Assembly: GCF_030063135.1 (NCBI RefSeq) | Contig: NZ_JASISO010000026.1 | Span: 53,443 to 117,442, forward strand | Reading direction: 5' to 3' | Length of the DNA: 64,000 nt | Origin: Streptomyces sp. G-G2 | GTDB lineage: Bacteria; Actinomycetota; Actinomycetes; Streptomycetales; Streptomycetaceae | Shown: one piece after another, positions 41,306 to 48,558 of the stretch | How positions within the stretch are numbered: position 1 is the stretch's first letter | How the letters are laid out: the number at the start of each line of letters is the position of its first letter | Position numbers and translations under genes: made by a program | The notes under the pieces: model-generated | What the model saw: only the letters and a program-made list of their open reading frames with translations | What the model was told of the DNA's origin: nothing | Databases searched by the model: none

Positions 41306-41699
41306 CCGGCGATTCTACGAGTGGCCCGCGGCCCCCCACCCCCCGCTCCCCACCTTGCAGCCCACCTGTGACGCACCCCTCGGCCGAGGGCCCCTGCCGG
41401 ACCCGGCCTGTCGGGCGGGCGCCGAAGCCCCCATCCGGCCCGCCGCGCCGCGCGGCCTCGCCGGAGGCCGGGTCCTGTGCCGGGGGCCGCGCCTATCCAG
41501 CCCGCCCGGCGTTTGAGGGCCCGCCGGAGGCTGCCGGTGCGCAATGCCGGGCCGTACGTGGCCGGGGCGGGTGGGGCCCTGCGGGCTGGCTCGCCCTCCG
41601 GGGGGGGGCGGCCGGTGGGGCTGGACGTGCGGCCCGGTGGGGCTGGACGTGCGGCCCGGAGGGGCTGGAGGTGGCGCCCGGTGGGGCTGGAAGGGTGGG
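41306..41699. other. 394-base gap between thiG and the PASTA kinase
   Basis: No gene was found here. It holds one copy of the dispersed 21-bp repeat (41499-41519), a four-unit 22-bp tandem repeat (41614-41700) and a TAGAAT box before the kinase start. The rest is GC-rich and without other clear signals. Confidence 0.6.
41499..41519 (+). repeat. Dispersed 21-bp repeat copy
   Basis: The sequence is identical to the copy at 25545-25565 and lies 3' of thiG. See the array at 25503-25593. Confidence 0.8.
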
Positions 41700-41700
41700 T
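41614..41700. repeat. Four-unit 22-bp tandem repeat after thiG
   Basis: Two perfect units (41614-41635 and 41636-41657; core GGTGGGGCTGGACGTGC) are followed by two decayed units (41658-41679 and 41680-41700). It ends at the thiG stop codon and is not in frame with a gene. Confidence 0.8.
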
Positions 41701-42494
41701 TAGAAGGCTGGGCGTTCGGGGTCCAGGGTGGGGCGGCCTTCGGTGGGGGTGGACGCCGTGGCGAAGTGGCGGCGGGGGATCCGCCCCGCCCGGTACGCGA
41801 GCCGCCCCGCCGCCACCGCGTCCCGCATCGCCGCCGCCATCAGCACCGGCACCTGCGCCCGCGTCACGGCCGACGCCAGCATCACCCCCGCGCACCCCAG
41901 CTCCATCGCCAGGGCCGCGTCGGACGCGGTCCCGGCCCCCGCGTCGAGGATCACCGGCACCCCCGCCCGTTCCGTGATCAGCTCGAAGTTGTGCGGGTTG
42001 CGGATGCCCAGCCCGGACCCGATCGGCGACCCCAGTGGCATGATCGCGGCGCAGCCCACGTCCTCCAGCTTCCGCGCGAGCACCGGGTCGTCGTTGGTGT
42101 ACGGGAGGACCGTGAAGCCCTCGTCGACCAGGGTCTCGGCCGCGTCCAGCAGCTCGACCCCGTCGGGCAGGAGGGTCCGCTCGTCGGCGACCACCTCCAG
42201 CTTGATCCAGTCCGTGCCCAGCGCCTCCCGCGCCAGCCGCGCGGTCAGCACGGCCTCGCCCGCGGTGAAGCAGCCCGCGGTGTTCGGCAGCACCGCGATG
42301 CCGAGCCGGTTCAGCACGGACAGCACGGAGCCCTGGACCGTGGGGTCCAGGCGCCGCATCGCGACGGTGGTGAGTTCCGTACCGGAGGCGAGCAGCGCCC
42401 GTTCGAGCACGTCGAGGCTGGGCGCTCCGCCCGTGCCCATGATCAGGCGGGACGAGAAGGTCCGGCCCCCCAGGACGAAGAGGTCGTCGGTCAT
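41700..42494 (-). CDS. thiG: Thiazole synthase
   Basis: The 264-residue enzyme forms the thiazole phosphate of thiamine from deoxyxylulose phosphate, a glycine-derived imine and the sulphur carried by ThiS. The Schiff-base lysine is in TDWIKLEVV (about 103), and the phosphate-binding segments VLPYTNDDPVLA, AIMPLGSPIGSG and VILDAGAGTASDA are typical. It is the last gene of thiO-thiS-thiG, starting three bases after thiS, behind a TPP riboswitch. GGAGG precedes the ATG. A 22-bp tandem repeat follows the stop. Confidence 0.95.
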   Translation of the reverse strand: MTDDLFVLGGRTFSSRLIMGTGGAPSLDVLERALLASGTELTTVAMRRLDPTVQGSVLSVLNRLGIAVLPNTAGCFTAGEAVLTARLAREALGTDWIKLEVVADERTLLPDGVELLDAAETLVDEGFTVLPYTNDDPVLARKLEDVGCAAIMPLGSPIGSGLGIRNPHNFELITERAGVPVILDAGAGTASDAALAMELGCAGVMLASAVTRAQVPVLMAAAMRDAVAAGRLAYRAGRIPRRHFATASTPTEGRPTLDPERPAF

Positions 42495-42497
42495 GGC

Positions 42498-42716
42498 TCA
42501 GCCTCCCTGGACGGCGGTGAGGACTTCGACGCGGTCGCCGTCGCCGACCGGCGTGAGCGGCCACTGGCCGCGCGGGACCACGCTCTCGTTGAGCGCGGCG
42601 GCGACCCCCCTGGGGGCGGCGCTCAGGGTGGCGACGACGGCGTCGAGGGTGGTGCCCGCGGAGATCTCGCGGGGTTCGCCGTTGACGGAGATGACACAGG
42701 TGCCGGAGACGGTCAT
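42498..42716 (-). CDS. thiS: Sulphur-carrier protein ThiS
   Basis: The 72-residue protein has the ubiquitin-like fold of ThiS and ends in the diagnostic Gly-Gly (AVQGG), whose carboxyl group is thiocarboxylated and gives sulphur to ThiG. The ATG at 42716 overlaps the thiO stop by four bases and thiG follows after three. The internal SVNGEPREI and VVATLS segments match the family. Confidence 0.93.
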   Translation of the reverse strand: MTVSGTCVISVNGEPREISAGTTLDAVVATLSAAPRGVAAALNESVVPRGQWPLTPVGDGDRVEVLTAVQGG

Positions 42717-43891
42717 GCGGGGGACTCCTCGCGTACGGCGGAGAAACGGCGGGGGCTGAAGGGCCGGGCCACCTCGGGCAGCTCGCCGGTGGTGAGGACG
42801 TCGGCCATCACCTCGCCGGTCAGCGGGGTCAGCAGCACGCCGTTGCGGTAGTGCCCGGTGGCCAGGTGCAGCCCCGGCAGGTCGGTGGGGCCCAGCAGGG
42901 GGGCGTTGTCGGGGGAGCCGGGGCGCAGGCCCGCACGGGTCTCGGTGAGCGGGAGTTCGGTGATCCCGGGCACCAGTTCGTGCGCGTCGCGCAGCAGCTC
43001 GTACACCCCGCCCGCGGTGACGGTGGTGTCCCAGCCCAGTTCCTCGCTGGTGGCGCCGACGACGAGTTCGCCGTTCTCGCGGGGGACCAGGTAGACGTGG
43101 CTGCCGCGGACCACGGCCCGTACGGTGCGGGACAGGAAGGGCGCGTAGGCGGGCGGTACGAAGAGCCGCAGTACCTGCCCCTTGACCGGCCGCACCGGAG
43201 GCAGCACCTCCGGCGGTACGCCGTCCAGCCTGCCGCTGAGACTGCCCGCGGCCAGCACCACCTGACCGGCGGCCACCTCGGTGCCGTCGTCGAGCACCGC
43301 CCCGGCGGCCCGGTCGGCGGTGACGCCCAGCCGGGCCGCGCCGGTCCGGTGGAGGGTCACCCCGGCGCGTTCGCAGGCGGCCAGCAGGGCGGCGGCGAGC
43401 CGCCGGGGGTCGACCTGGTGGTCGCCGTCGACACGCAGGCCGCCCCGGACGCCCGGGGCCAGCATCGGCTCCAGGCGGCGGCACTCGCGGCCGGTCAGCC
43501 ACTCCGACTCCAGGCCGCAGCGGCGCTGGAGGGCGTGCAGTTCGCGCAGGTGGACCCGGTCGTCGGCGTCGAGGGCGACGGCGAGGGTGCCGCAGGCGCG
43601 GTAGCCGATGTCCAGGCCGCCGCTGGCGTCGGCGAGGTCGGCGGCGAAGCGCGGGTAGCGCTCGGCGGAGGCGAGGTTCAGGGCGAGCAGGGTCTCCTCG
43701 CCGTAGTGCAGCTCGGTGACGGCGGCGAGCATGCCCGCCGCGACCTGGGCGGCGCCGCCGCCGGGCGCCGGATCGGCCAGGGCGACGCGCAGCCCGCGCC
43801 GGGCCGCCTGCCAGGCGGTGACCAGGCCGATGATGCCGCCCCCGATGACGAGGACATCGCATCCCCGGCCGGATGTTCCGAAAGAGTGCAT
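42713..43891 (-). CDS. thiO: Glycine oxidase
   Basis: The 392-residue flavoenzyme oxidises glycine to the imine used in thiazole synthesis. The FAD motif VIGGGIIGLVTAWQAA is at about 15-30, and the C-terminal LRPGSPDNAPLLG and HLATGHYRNGVLLTPLTG segments mark the DAO-type ThiO family. It is the first gene of the operon and its leader is a TPP riboswitch on the minus strand. ATG start at 43891. Confidence 0.94.
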   Translation of the reverse strand: MHSFGTSGRGCDVLVIGGGIIGLVTAWQAARRGLRVALADPAPGGGAAQVAAGMLAAVTELHYGEETLLALNLASAERYPRFAADLADASGGLDIGYRACGTLAVALDADDRVHLRELHALQRRCGLESEWLTGRECRRLEPMLAPGVRGGLRVDGDHQVDPRRLAAALLAACERAGVTLHRTGAARLGVTADRAAGAVLDDGTEVAAGQVVLAAGSLSGRLDGVPPEVLPPVRPVKGQVLRLFVPPAYAPFLSRTVRAVVRGSHVYLVPRENGELVVGATSEELGWDTTVTAGGVYELLRDAHELVPGITELPLTETRAGLRPGSPDNAPLLGPTDLPGLHLATGHYRNGVLLTPLTGEVMADVLTTGELPEVARPFSPRRFSAVREESPA

Positions 43892-43902
43892 GGGCGTCCA
43901 GC

Positions 43903-43990
43903 CCCTCCCTTCGCCGGCATGACCCGGATCAGGTTCGTACGGTCGGAGGCCGTCCAGCCTCCCTCTCAGCCCGGTCCGCCCGGACTCCCG
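43903..43990 (-). ncRNA. TPP riboswitch (THI element)
   Basis: Read on the minus strand, the leader of thiO has the order CGGGAGTCCGGGC, GGGCTGAGAGGGAGG, then CCGACCGTACGAACCTGATC, and CGGGTCATGCCGGCGAAGGGA. The CTGAGAGGGA and ACCTGATC...GGGTCATGCCGGCG blocks are diagnostic. The element ends about 12 bases before the thiO ATG, so control at translation is likely. Confidence 0.95.
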
Positions 43991-44051
43991 CGATAGGTAC
44001 GGTGGCCAGACTAACCCCGCCCCCGGGGCCCGGTAAGGCTGCCTCCTATTC

Positions 44052-44069
44052 CTGACTGATCGTCAGATG
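44052..44069. promoter_or_regulatory. Second copy of the CTGACTG-N4-TCAGATG inverted repeat
   Basis: CTGACTGATCGTCAGATG lies 16-33 bases before the GTG at 44085 and overlaps the apparent promoter. It matches the site at 16713-16730 outside the 4-base centre. Confidence 0.6.
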
Positions 44070-44084
44070 ATTAGGCTGGGCGGC

Positions 44085-45332
44085 GTGAACGAGCAGACGC
44101 ACAAGAGCCCGCCCGCCGTGGTGATCGTCGGCGCCGGAATGGCCGGGGTGCAGACCGCGGTCGCCCTGCGCGAGCAGGGCTTCACCGGACCGGTGACCCT
44201 GCTGGGCGCCGAACCCCACCCGCCCTACGACCGGCCCCCGCTCTCCAAGGCGGTCCTCCTCGGCACGGCCGAGGGCGCCGCCTTCGACGTGGACTTCGCC
44301 GCGCTGGACATCGAGCTGCGCCTCGGGGTCGAGGCCACCGCCCTGCGCGCCGCCGACCACGCGCTCGACACCACCGCGGGCCCGGTCCCGTACGGCGTCC
44401 TGGTCCTGGCCACCGGCGCCGAACCGCTCACCCTGCCCGGCACCGACGGCCTGCCCGGCGTCCACCTGCTGCGCACCCTCGACGACGCCCGGCGGCTGCG
44501 CCCGGTGCTCGCCGCCGCCCCCGAGGCCGTGGTCATCGGCGCGGGCTGGATCGGCGCCGAGTTCGCCACCGCCGCACGCCGGGCGGGCTGCGCCGTCACC
44601 GTGGTCGAGGCCGCCGACCGGGTGCTCGCGGGCGCCCTGCCCGCCGAGGTCGCCGCCCCCATGGCCGACTGGTACGCCCAGGCCGGAGCCCGCCTGATCA
44701 CCGGCGCCCGGGTCGCCGGGATCGAACCGGGCGGGGCCGGAGCCCCCGGCCGGGTGCTGCTGGCCGACGGCGGCGAGCTGCCCGCCACCGCCGTGGTCGT
44801 CGGCATCGGCGCCCGCCCCGCCACCGGCTGGCTGGCCGGGACGGGCGTGGAGCGCGGCCCCGACGGCTCGGTCACCGCCGACGCCCACCTGCGGACCTCC
44901 CTCGCCGACGTGTACGCCGTCGGCGACTGCGCCTCCTTCCCCTCCGCGCGCTACGGCGCCCGGCTCCTCGTACACCACTGGGACAACGCCCTGCAGGGCC
45001 CGCGCACCGTCGCCACCAACATCCTGGCCGCGGCCGCCGGGGTCCCCGCCGCCGTCTACGACCCCGTCCCGTACTTCTGGTCCGAGCAGTTCGGCCGCTT
45101 CGTCCAGTACGCCGGGCACCACGGCGGGGCCGACACCCTGCTGTGGCGCGGGGACCCGGCCGGGGCCACCTGGTCGGTGTGCTGGCTGCGCGAGGGAGCG
45201 CTGGTGGCGGTGTTCGCCGTGGGCCGCCCCCGGGATCTGGCGCAGGGCCGCAAGCTCATCGAGTCCGGGGCCCGGGTGGATCCGGAACGGGTCGCGGACC
45301 CCGCCGTTCCGCTGAAGGCGGCGGCCCTCTGA
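44085..45332 (+). CDS. FAD-dependent pyridine nucleotide-disulfide oxidoreductase (ferredoxin-reductase-like)
   Basis: The 415-residue flavoprotein has two dinucleotide-binding folds: VVIVGAGMAGVQTAVALREQG (about 11-31) for FAD and VVIGAGWIGAEFATAARRAG for NAD(P)H, plus the FAD site VYAVGDCASFP and a C-terminal reductase domain (YFWSEQFGRFVQYAG). These belong to the ferredoxin/rubredoxin reductases that feed P450s or dioxygenases. GTG 44085 lies seven bases after TAGGCT and is preferred to the ATG at 44067, which falls in the operator. No electron-acceptor gene is next to it. Confidence 0.9.
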   Translation: MNEQTHKSPPAVVIVGAGMAGVQTAVALREQGFTGPVTLLGAEPHPPYDRPPLSKAVLLGTAEGAAFDVDFAALDIELRLGVEATALRAADHALDTTAGPVPYGVLVLATGAEPLTLPGTDGLPGVHLLRTLDDARRLRPVLAAAPEAVVIGAGWIGAEFATAARRAGCAVTVVEAADRVLAGALPAEVAAPMADWYAQAGARLITGARVAGIEPGGAGAPGRVLLADGGELPATAVVVGIGARPATGWLAGTGVERGPDGSVTADAHLRTSLADVYAVGDCASFPSARYGARLLVHHWDNALQGPRTVATNILAAAAGVPAAVYDPVPYFWSEQFGRFVQYAGHHGGADTLLWRGDPAGATWSVCWLREGALVAVFAVGRPRDLAQGRKLIESGARVDPERVADPAVPLKAAAL

Positions 45333-45400
45333 CGTGCTCCGGACCCCCGCACGGACCGCCCGACTACCGGCTGTCCGTCCCGGATGGCACGCTTGTCCTC

Positions 45401-45766
45401 GTGACCGAGATTGACGCAAAGATCGAAACCCTCGTCCCCGCCTGGCTCTACCTCCCCGACATCGCGGAGATGCTCGGCATCGAGGTGACCAAAGTCCGGC
45501 AGATGGTGAAGGAGGGCCAGCTCCTCGCGGTGCGCCGCGGTGAGAACCGTTCCCTCCAGGTGCCCGCCGCCTTCATTGACGGCGACAAGGTGGTCAAGGG
45601 CCTCGTCGGCCTGCTGACCGTGCTGCGCGACGACCGCTTCTCCGACGACGAGATCCTGGAGTGGCTGTTCACCGCCGACCCCACCCTGCCCGGCACCCCT
45701 GTACAGGCCCTGAGCGAGAATCGCGGCACGGAGGTGAAGCGCCGCGCTCAGGCGCTCGCCGTCTGA
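45401..45766 (+). CDS. Rv2175c-like winged-helix DNA-binding protein
   Basis: The 121-residue protein resembles mycobacterial Rv2175c, a small DNA-binding protein known as a substrate of a PASTA-less kinase. An N-terminal helix-turn-helix (about 15-55, LYLPDIAEMLGIEVTKVRQMVKEGQLLAVRRGENR) is followed by a domain with VKGLVGLLTVLRDDRFSDDEILEWLF. GTG 45401 is chosen from the family N-terminus and the end of the previous gene. It lies 71 bases before thiE and ends in a hairpin. Confidence 0.82.
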   Translation: MTEIDAKIETLVPAWLYLPDIAEMLGIEVTKVRQMVKEGQLLAVRRGENRSLQVPAAFIDGDKVVKGLVGLLTVLRDDRFSDDEILEWLFTADPTLPGTPVQALSENRGTEVKRRAQALAV

Positions 45767-45780
45767 CCTGATCCGCTCCA

Positions 45781-45817
45781 CGCGGTGTACGGGCCCGCCC
45801 GCGGCCCGTACACCGCG
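45781..45817 (+). terminator. Hairpin between the Rv2175c-like gene and thiE
   Basis: A perfect 15-bp stem (45781-45795 with 45803-45817, arm CGCGGTGTACGGGCC) with a 7-base loop. No T run follows. It may end the upstream gene. Confidence 0.75.
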
Positions 45818-45837
45818 ACCATCACGGGGGTTTCCCA

Positions 45838-46476
45838 ATGCAGCAGCTGTCCGATGCCCGGCTCTACCTGTGCACGGACGCCCGCAAGCGACAGGGCGAC
45901 CTCCCCGAGTTCCTCGACGCCGTCCTCGCGGGCGGGGTCGACATCGTCCAGCTCCGCGACAAGGGCATGGAAGCGGGCGAGGAACTGGAGTACCTCCAGG
46001 TCTTCGCCGAGGCAGTCCGGCGCCACGGCAAGCTCCTCGCGGTCAACGACCGCGCCGACGTCGCCCACGCCATCGGCTCCGACGTCCTGCACCTGGGCCA
46101 GGGCGACATCCCCGTCCCCGCCGCCCGGGCGATCCTCGGCGGCGCCGTGCTGATCGGCCGGTCCTGCCACGCCGAGTCGGAGGTGGACGCCGCCGTCGCC
46201 GAAGCGGGCGTCGACTACTTCTGCACCGGCCCCTGCTGGCCCACCCCGACCAAGCCCGGCCGCTTCGCCCCCGGGCTCGACCTGGTCCGGTACGCGGCCT
46301 CGCTGGCCCAGGAGCGGCCCTGGTTCGCCATCGGCGGGATCGAAGCCGACACCCTGGACGAGGTGCTCGACGCGGGCGCCGAGCGGGTCGTGGTCGTCCG
46401 TGCGATCACCGAGGCCGCCGACCCGGGCGCGGCCGCCGCCTCGCTCGCGAAGCGGGTCCGCGCGCGCCTGGGCTGA
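45838..46476 (+). CDS. thiE: Thiamine-phosphate synthase
   Basis: The 212-residue TIM-barrel enzyme joins the thiazole and pyrimidine moieties of thiamine. It has the motifs LYLCTDARKRQGD, VDIVQLRDKGMEAGEELEY, LAVNDRADVAHAIGSDVLHLGQGDIP, and the phosphate-binding GGIEADTLDEVLDAGAERVVVVRAI. The ATG at 45838 follows GGGGG. The thiOSG operon lies 2 kb upstream on the other strand under a TPP riboswitch; no such element was found directly before thiE. Confidence 0.94.
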   Translation: MQQLSDARLYLCTDARKRQGDLPEFLDAVLAGGVDIVQLRDKGMEAGEELEYLQVFAEAVRRHGKLLAVNDRADVAHAIGSDVLHLGQGDIPVPAARAILGGAVLIGRSCHAESEVDAAVAEAGVDYFCTGPCWPTPTKPGRFAPGLDLVRYAASLAQERPWFAIGGIEADTLDEVLDAGAERVVVVRAITEAADPGAAAASLAKRVRARLG

Positions 46477-46477
46477 A

Positions 46478-46498
46478 CCGCCGCGGGCATCGCGGCGG
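46478..46498 (+). terminator. Short hairpin after thiE
   Basis: CCGCCGCG (46478-46485) pairs with CGCGGCGG (46491-46498) around GGCAT, directly after the thiE stop. No T run. Confidence 0.5.
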
Positions 46499-46608
46499 GA
46501 ACCGCCGGATCAACCGGGAGACCAGCGGCCCGGCCGGATCTGTCCAAAAACGTGTCCAATCGGTGGACGCCGCTTCGGTCGCCGCGGAGCCGCGTCTAAC
46601 CTGCGCAT

Positions 46609-47523
46609 ATGGCCCTTGGTACCGCTTCCACCCGCCCGGACCGCGCACGCACCGTCCGCGACATCCTCGCGTCCGGCATGCCGTCGTACTCCTTCGAGTT
46701 CTACGCGCCCCGGACCGAGAAGGGTGAGCGCAGCCTCTGGAACGCCCTGCGGCGCATCGAGGCGGTCGCCCCGGGCTTCGTCTCCGTGACCTACGGAGCC
46801 GGCGGTTCCACCCGTGGCGGCACGGTCAAGGCGACCGAGCGGATCGCCGCCGACACCACGCTGACCCCGGTCGCGCACCTCACCGCCGTCGACCACTCCG
46901 TCGCGGAGCTGCGCAACGTCCTGGGCCAGTACGCCGACGCCGGGATCCGGAACATGCTCGCGCTGCGCGGCGACCCGCCCGGCGACCCGCTGGGCGACTG
47001 GATCGAGCACCCCGAGGGCGTGCTCTACGCCGCCGATTTGGTCCGGCTGATCAAGGAGTCCGGCGACTTCTGCGTCGGCGTCGCGGCCTTCCCCGAGATG
47101 CACCCGCGCTCCCTCGACTGGGACACGGACATCCGGCACTTCGTGGACAAGTGCCGTGCGGGCGCCGACTACGCGATCACGCAGATGTTCTTCGATCCGG
47201 AGAACTACCTCCGACTGCGCGACCGCGTGGAAAAAGCGGGCTGCGAGACCCCGATCATCCCTGAAGTCATGCCTGTTGTGAACGTGAGGACCCTCGACCG
47301 GCTGCCGGAACTGAGCAACGCCGTCTTCCCGGTGGAGTTGAAAGATCGCATGCTCGCGGTCAAGGACGATCGAGCCGCTGTACGCTCCATTGGCATCGAG
47401 TTCGCCACGGAGTTCTGCGCGCGGCTGCTGTCCGAGGGCGTACCAGGACTGCACTTCATCACGCACAACTCCACGGCGACACTGGAGATCTACGAGAACC
47501 TGGGCCTGCATCAGCGGGCCTGA
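46609..47523 (+). CDS. metF: 5,10-methylenetetrahydrofolate reductase
   Basis: The 304-residue flavoenzyme reduces methylene-THF to methyl-THF for methionine synthesis. The active-site glutamate is in SYSFEFYAPRTE, and FAD-binding segments TYGAGGSTRGG and NMLALRGDPPGDP are typical, with CRAGADYAITQMFFDP later in the barrel. TAACCT lies six bases before the ATG at 46609, consistent with a leaderless message and with the lack of a ribosome site. It is near thiE but has its own promoter. Confidence 0.94.
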   Translation: MALGTASTRPDRARTVRDILASGMPSYSFEFYAPRTEKGERSLWNALRRIEAVAPGFVSVTYGAGGSTRGGTVKATERIAADTTLTPVAHLTAVDHSVAELRNVLGQYADAGIRNMLALRGDPPGDPLGDWIEHPEGVLYAADLVRLIKESGDFCVGVAAFPEMHPRSLDWDTDIRHFVDKCRAGADYAITQMFFDPENYLRLRDRVEKAGCETPIIPEVMPVVNVRTLDRLPELSNAVFPVELKDRMLAVKDDRAAVRSIGIEFATEFCARLLSEGVPGLHFITHNSTATLEIYENLGLHQRA

Positions 47524-47564
47524 ACGGCCGTACCCGTGGGCGGCCTACCCGAGAGGGGCCATGC

Positions 47565-48524
47565 ATGGGAATGACGGTCCTCTACATCGCGTTCGGCTTC
47601 GTCGCGTTGTGGCTGCTTGCCGAGGTACTGCTGCAGTACAAGGCCAGGCTGCGCTGGCGGCTGCTCGCCTTCGGCGGCTTCGTCGGCGTGGTCGCCGGGG
47701 TGGTGCTGCCGTCGGTGCTGGTCATCGCCGCGGGCGCGACCGCCTTCGCGGTCGGCCAGGCCCTGGTGACGCTCTCCTTCCGCAAGGGGTTCGTGGCGGG
47801 CTGGGCTCTGCGCCGGGGCGGGGCGCCCGTACGGACCGCCTCCAAGCGGCGGCGCGGGGCGGGCGGCGCACCGCGTGAGCCCGCGCTGGAAGTGACCGGG
47901 CTGGAGTACGGGCCCGAGGGCGCGGCCGGCGCGCAGGGCGACGAGGACCGGGACTTCGGGTCCGAGGGCCGGGGTGCGGACGGGGTCCAGGCCACCCAGG
48001 CCTTCGCCGCGGCCCAGGCCGCCGACGCGGGGCAGACGGCGGCCTTCGCCTCCCCGTTCGGCGCGGGCGAGCAGGACGCCCACCAGTACACGCCCTACTA
48101 CGACCAGCAGCCCCAGCAGTCCCCGCAGGGGCAGGGCCAGGGCGACGGGTACGACTACCACACCGGCTACCCGGCGGCCGGGGAGCAGCCGGTGTACGCC
48201 GCCTACTCCGACCCCTACATCGGCACCGGCGGGCTCGCCCAGCCCGCGCCGTACGCTGACTACCCGCCGTACGCGGCCGACCCGTACGCGGCCGACCCGT
48301 ACGCCGCCGACCCGTACGCGGCCCAGAGACCGGCGGTCTACGAGCAGTACTCCATGGACACCCCGCCCGGTGGTGTGTGGGTGCCGCAGCAGCGCTACAC
48401 CGAGCAGGACGCCCCGTACCAGCAGCAGCCGCAGCAGCAGGACCCGGCGGATCCGCAGCAGCAGCAGCAGCCCTACCCGTACCCGTACCAGGGCACGGGG
48501 GAGTACGAGCCGTACCGCTACTGA
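47565..48524 (+). CDS. Membrane protein with Pro/Gln/Tyr-rich repeat tail
   Basis: The 319-residue protein has two N-terminal membrane helices (about 4-27 and 35-60, WLLAEVLLQY and LVIAAGATAFAVG), a basic loop, and a long cytoplasmic or surface tail rich in Gln, Pro and Tyr (about 150-319). The tail carries three YAADP repeats at about 242-256 and runs of Gln. It is not a known domain. SD-like GAGAGGGG precedes the ATG. Function unknown; such low-complexity tails are common in actinobacterial membrane proteins. Confidence 0.72.
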   Translation: MGMTVLYIAFGFVALWLLAEVLLQYKARLRWRLLAFGGFVGVVAGVVLPSVLVIAAGATAFAVGQALVTLSFRKGFVAGWALRRGGAPVRTASKRRRGAGGAPREPALEVTGLEYGPEGAAGAQGDEDRDFGSEGRGADGVQATQAFAAAQAADAGQTAAFASPFGAGEQDAHQYTPYYDQQPQQSPQGQGQGDGYDYHTGYPAAGEQPVYAAYSDPYIGTGGLAQPAPYADYPPYAADPYAADPYAADPYAAQRPAVYEQYSMDTPPGGVWVPQQRYTEQDAPYQQQPQQQDPADPQQQQQPYPYPYQGTGEYEPYRY

Positions 48525-48558
48525 CCCCGGCCGCCCCCGCCGCCCCGGCCCCCGGTGC

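Noticed and set aside
38513..41371. A very long open frame (952 codons) on the plus strand opposite nfo and the PASTA kinase
   Set aside because: It lies fully antisense to two clear genes and has the Arg/Gly/Asp/His-rich composition that high-GC DNA gives in a shadow frame; no motif is found.
16559..41700. CRISPR-like arrays from the tandem repeats at 16559 and 41614
   Set aside because: Repeats are contiguous without spacers, and there are no cas genes.
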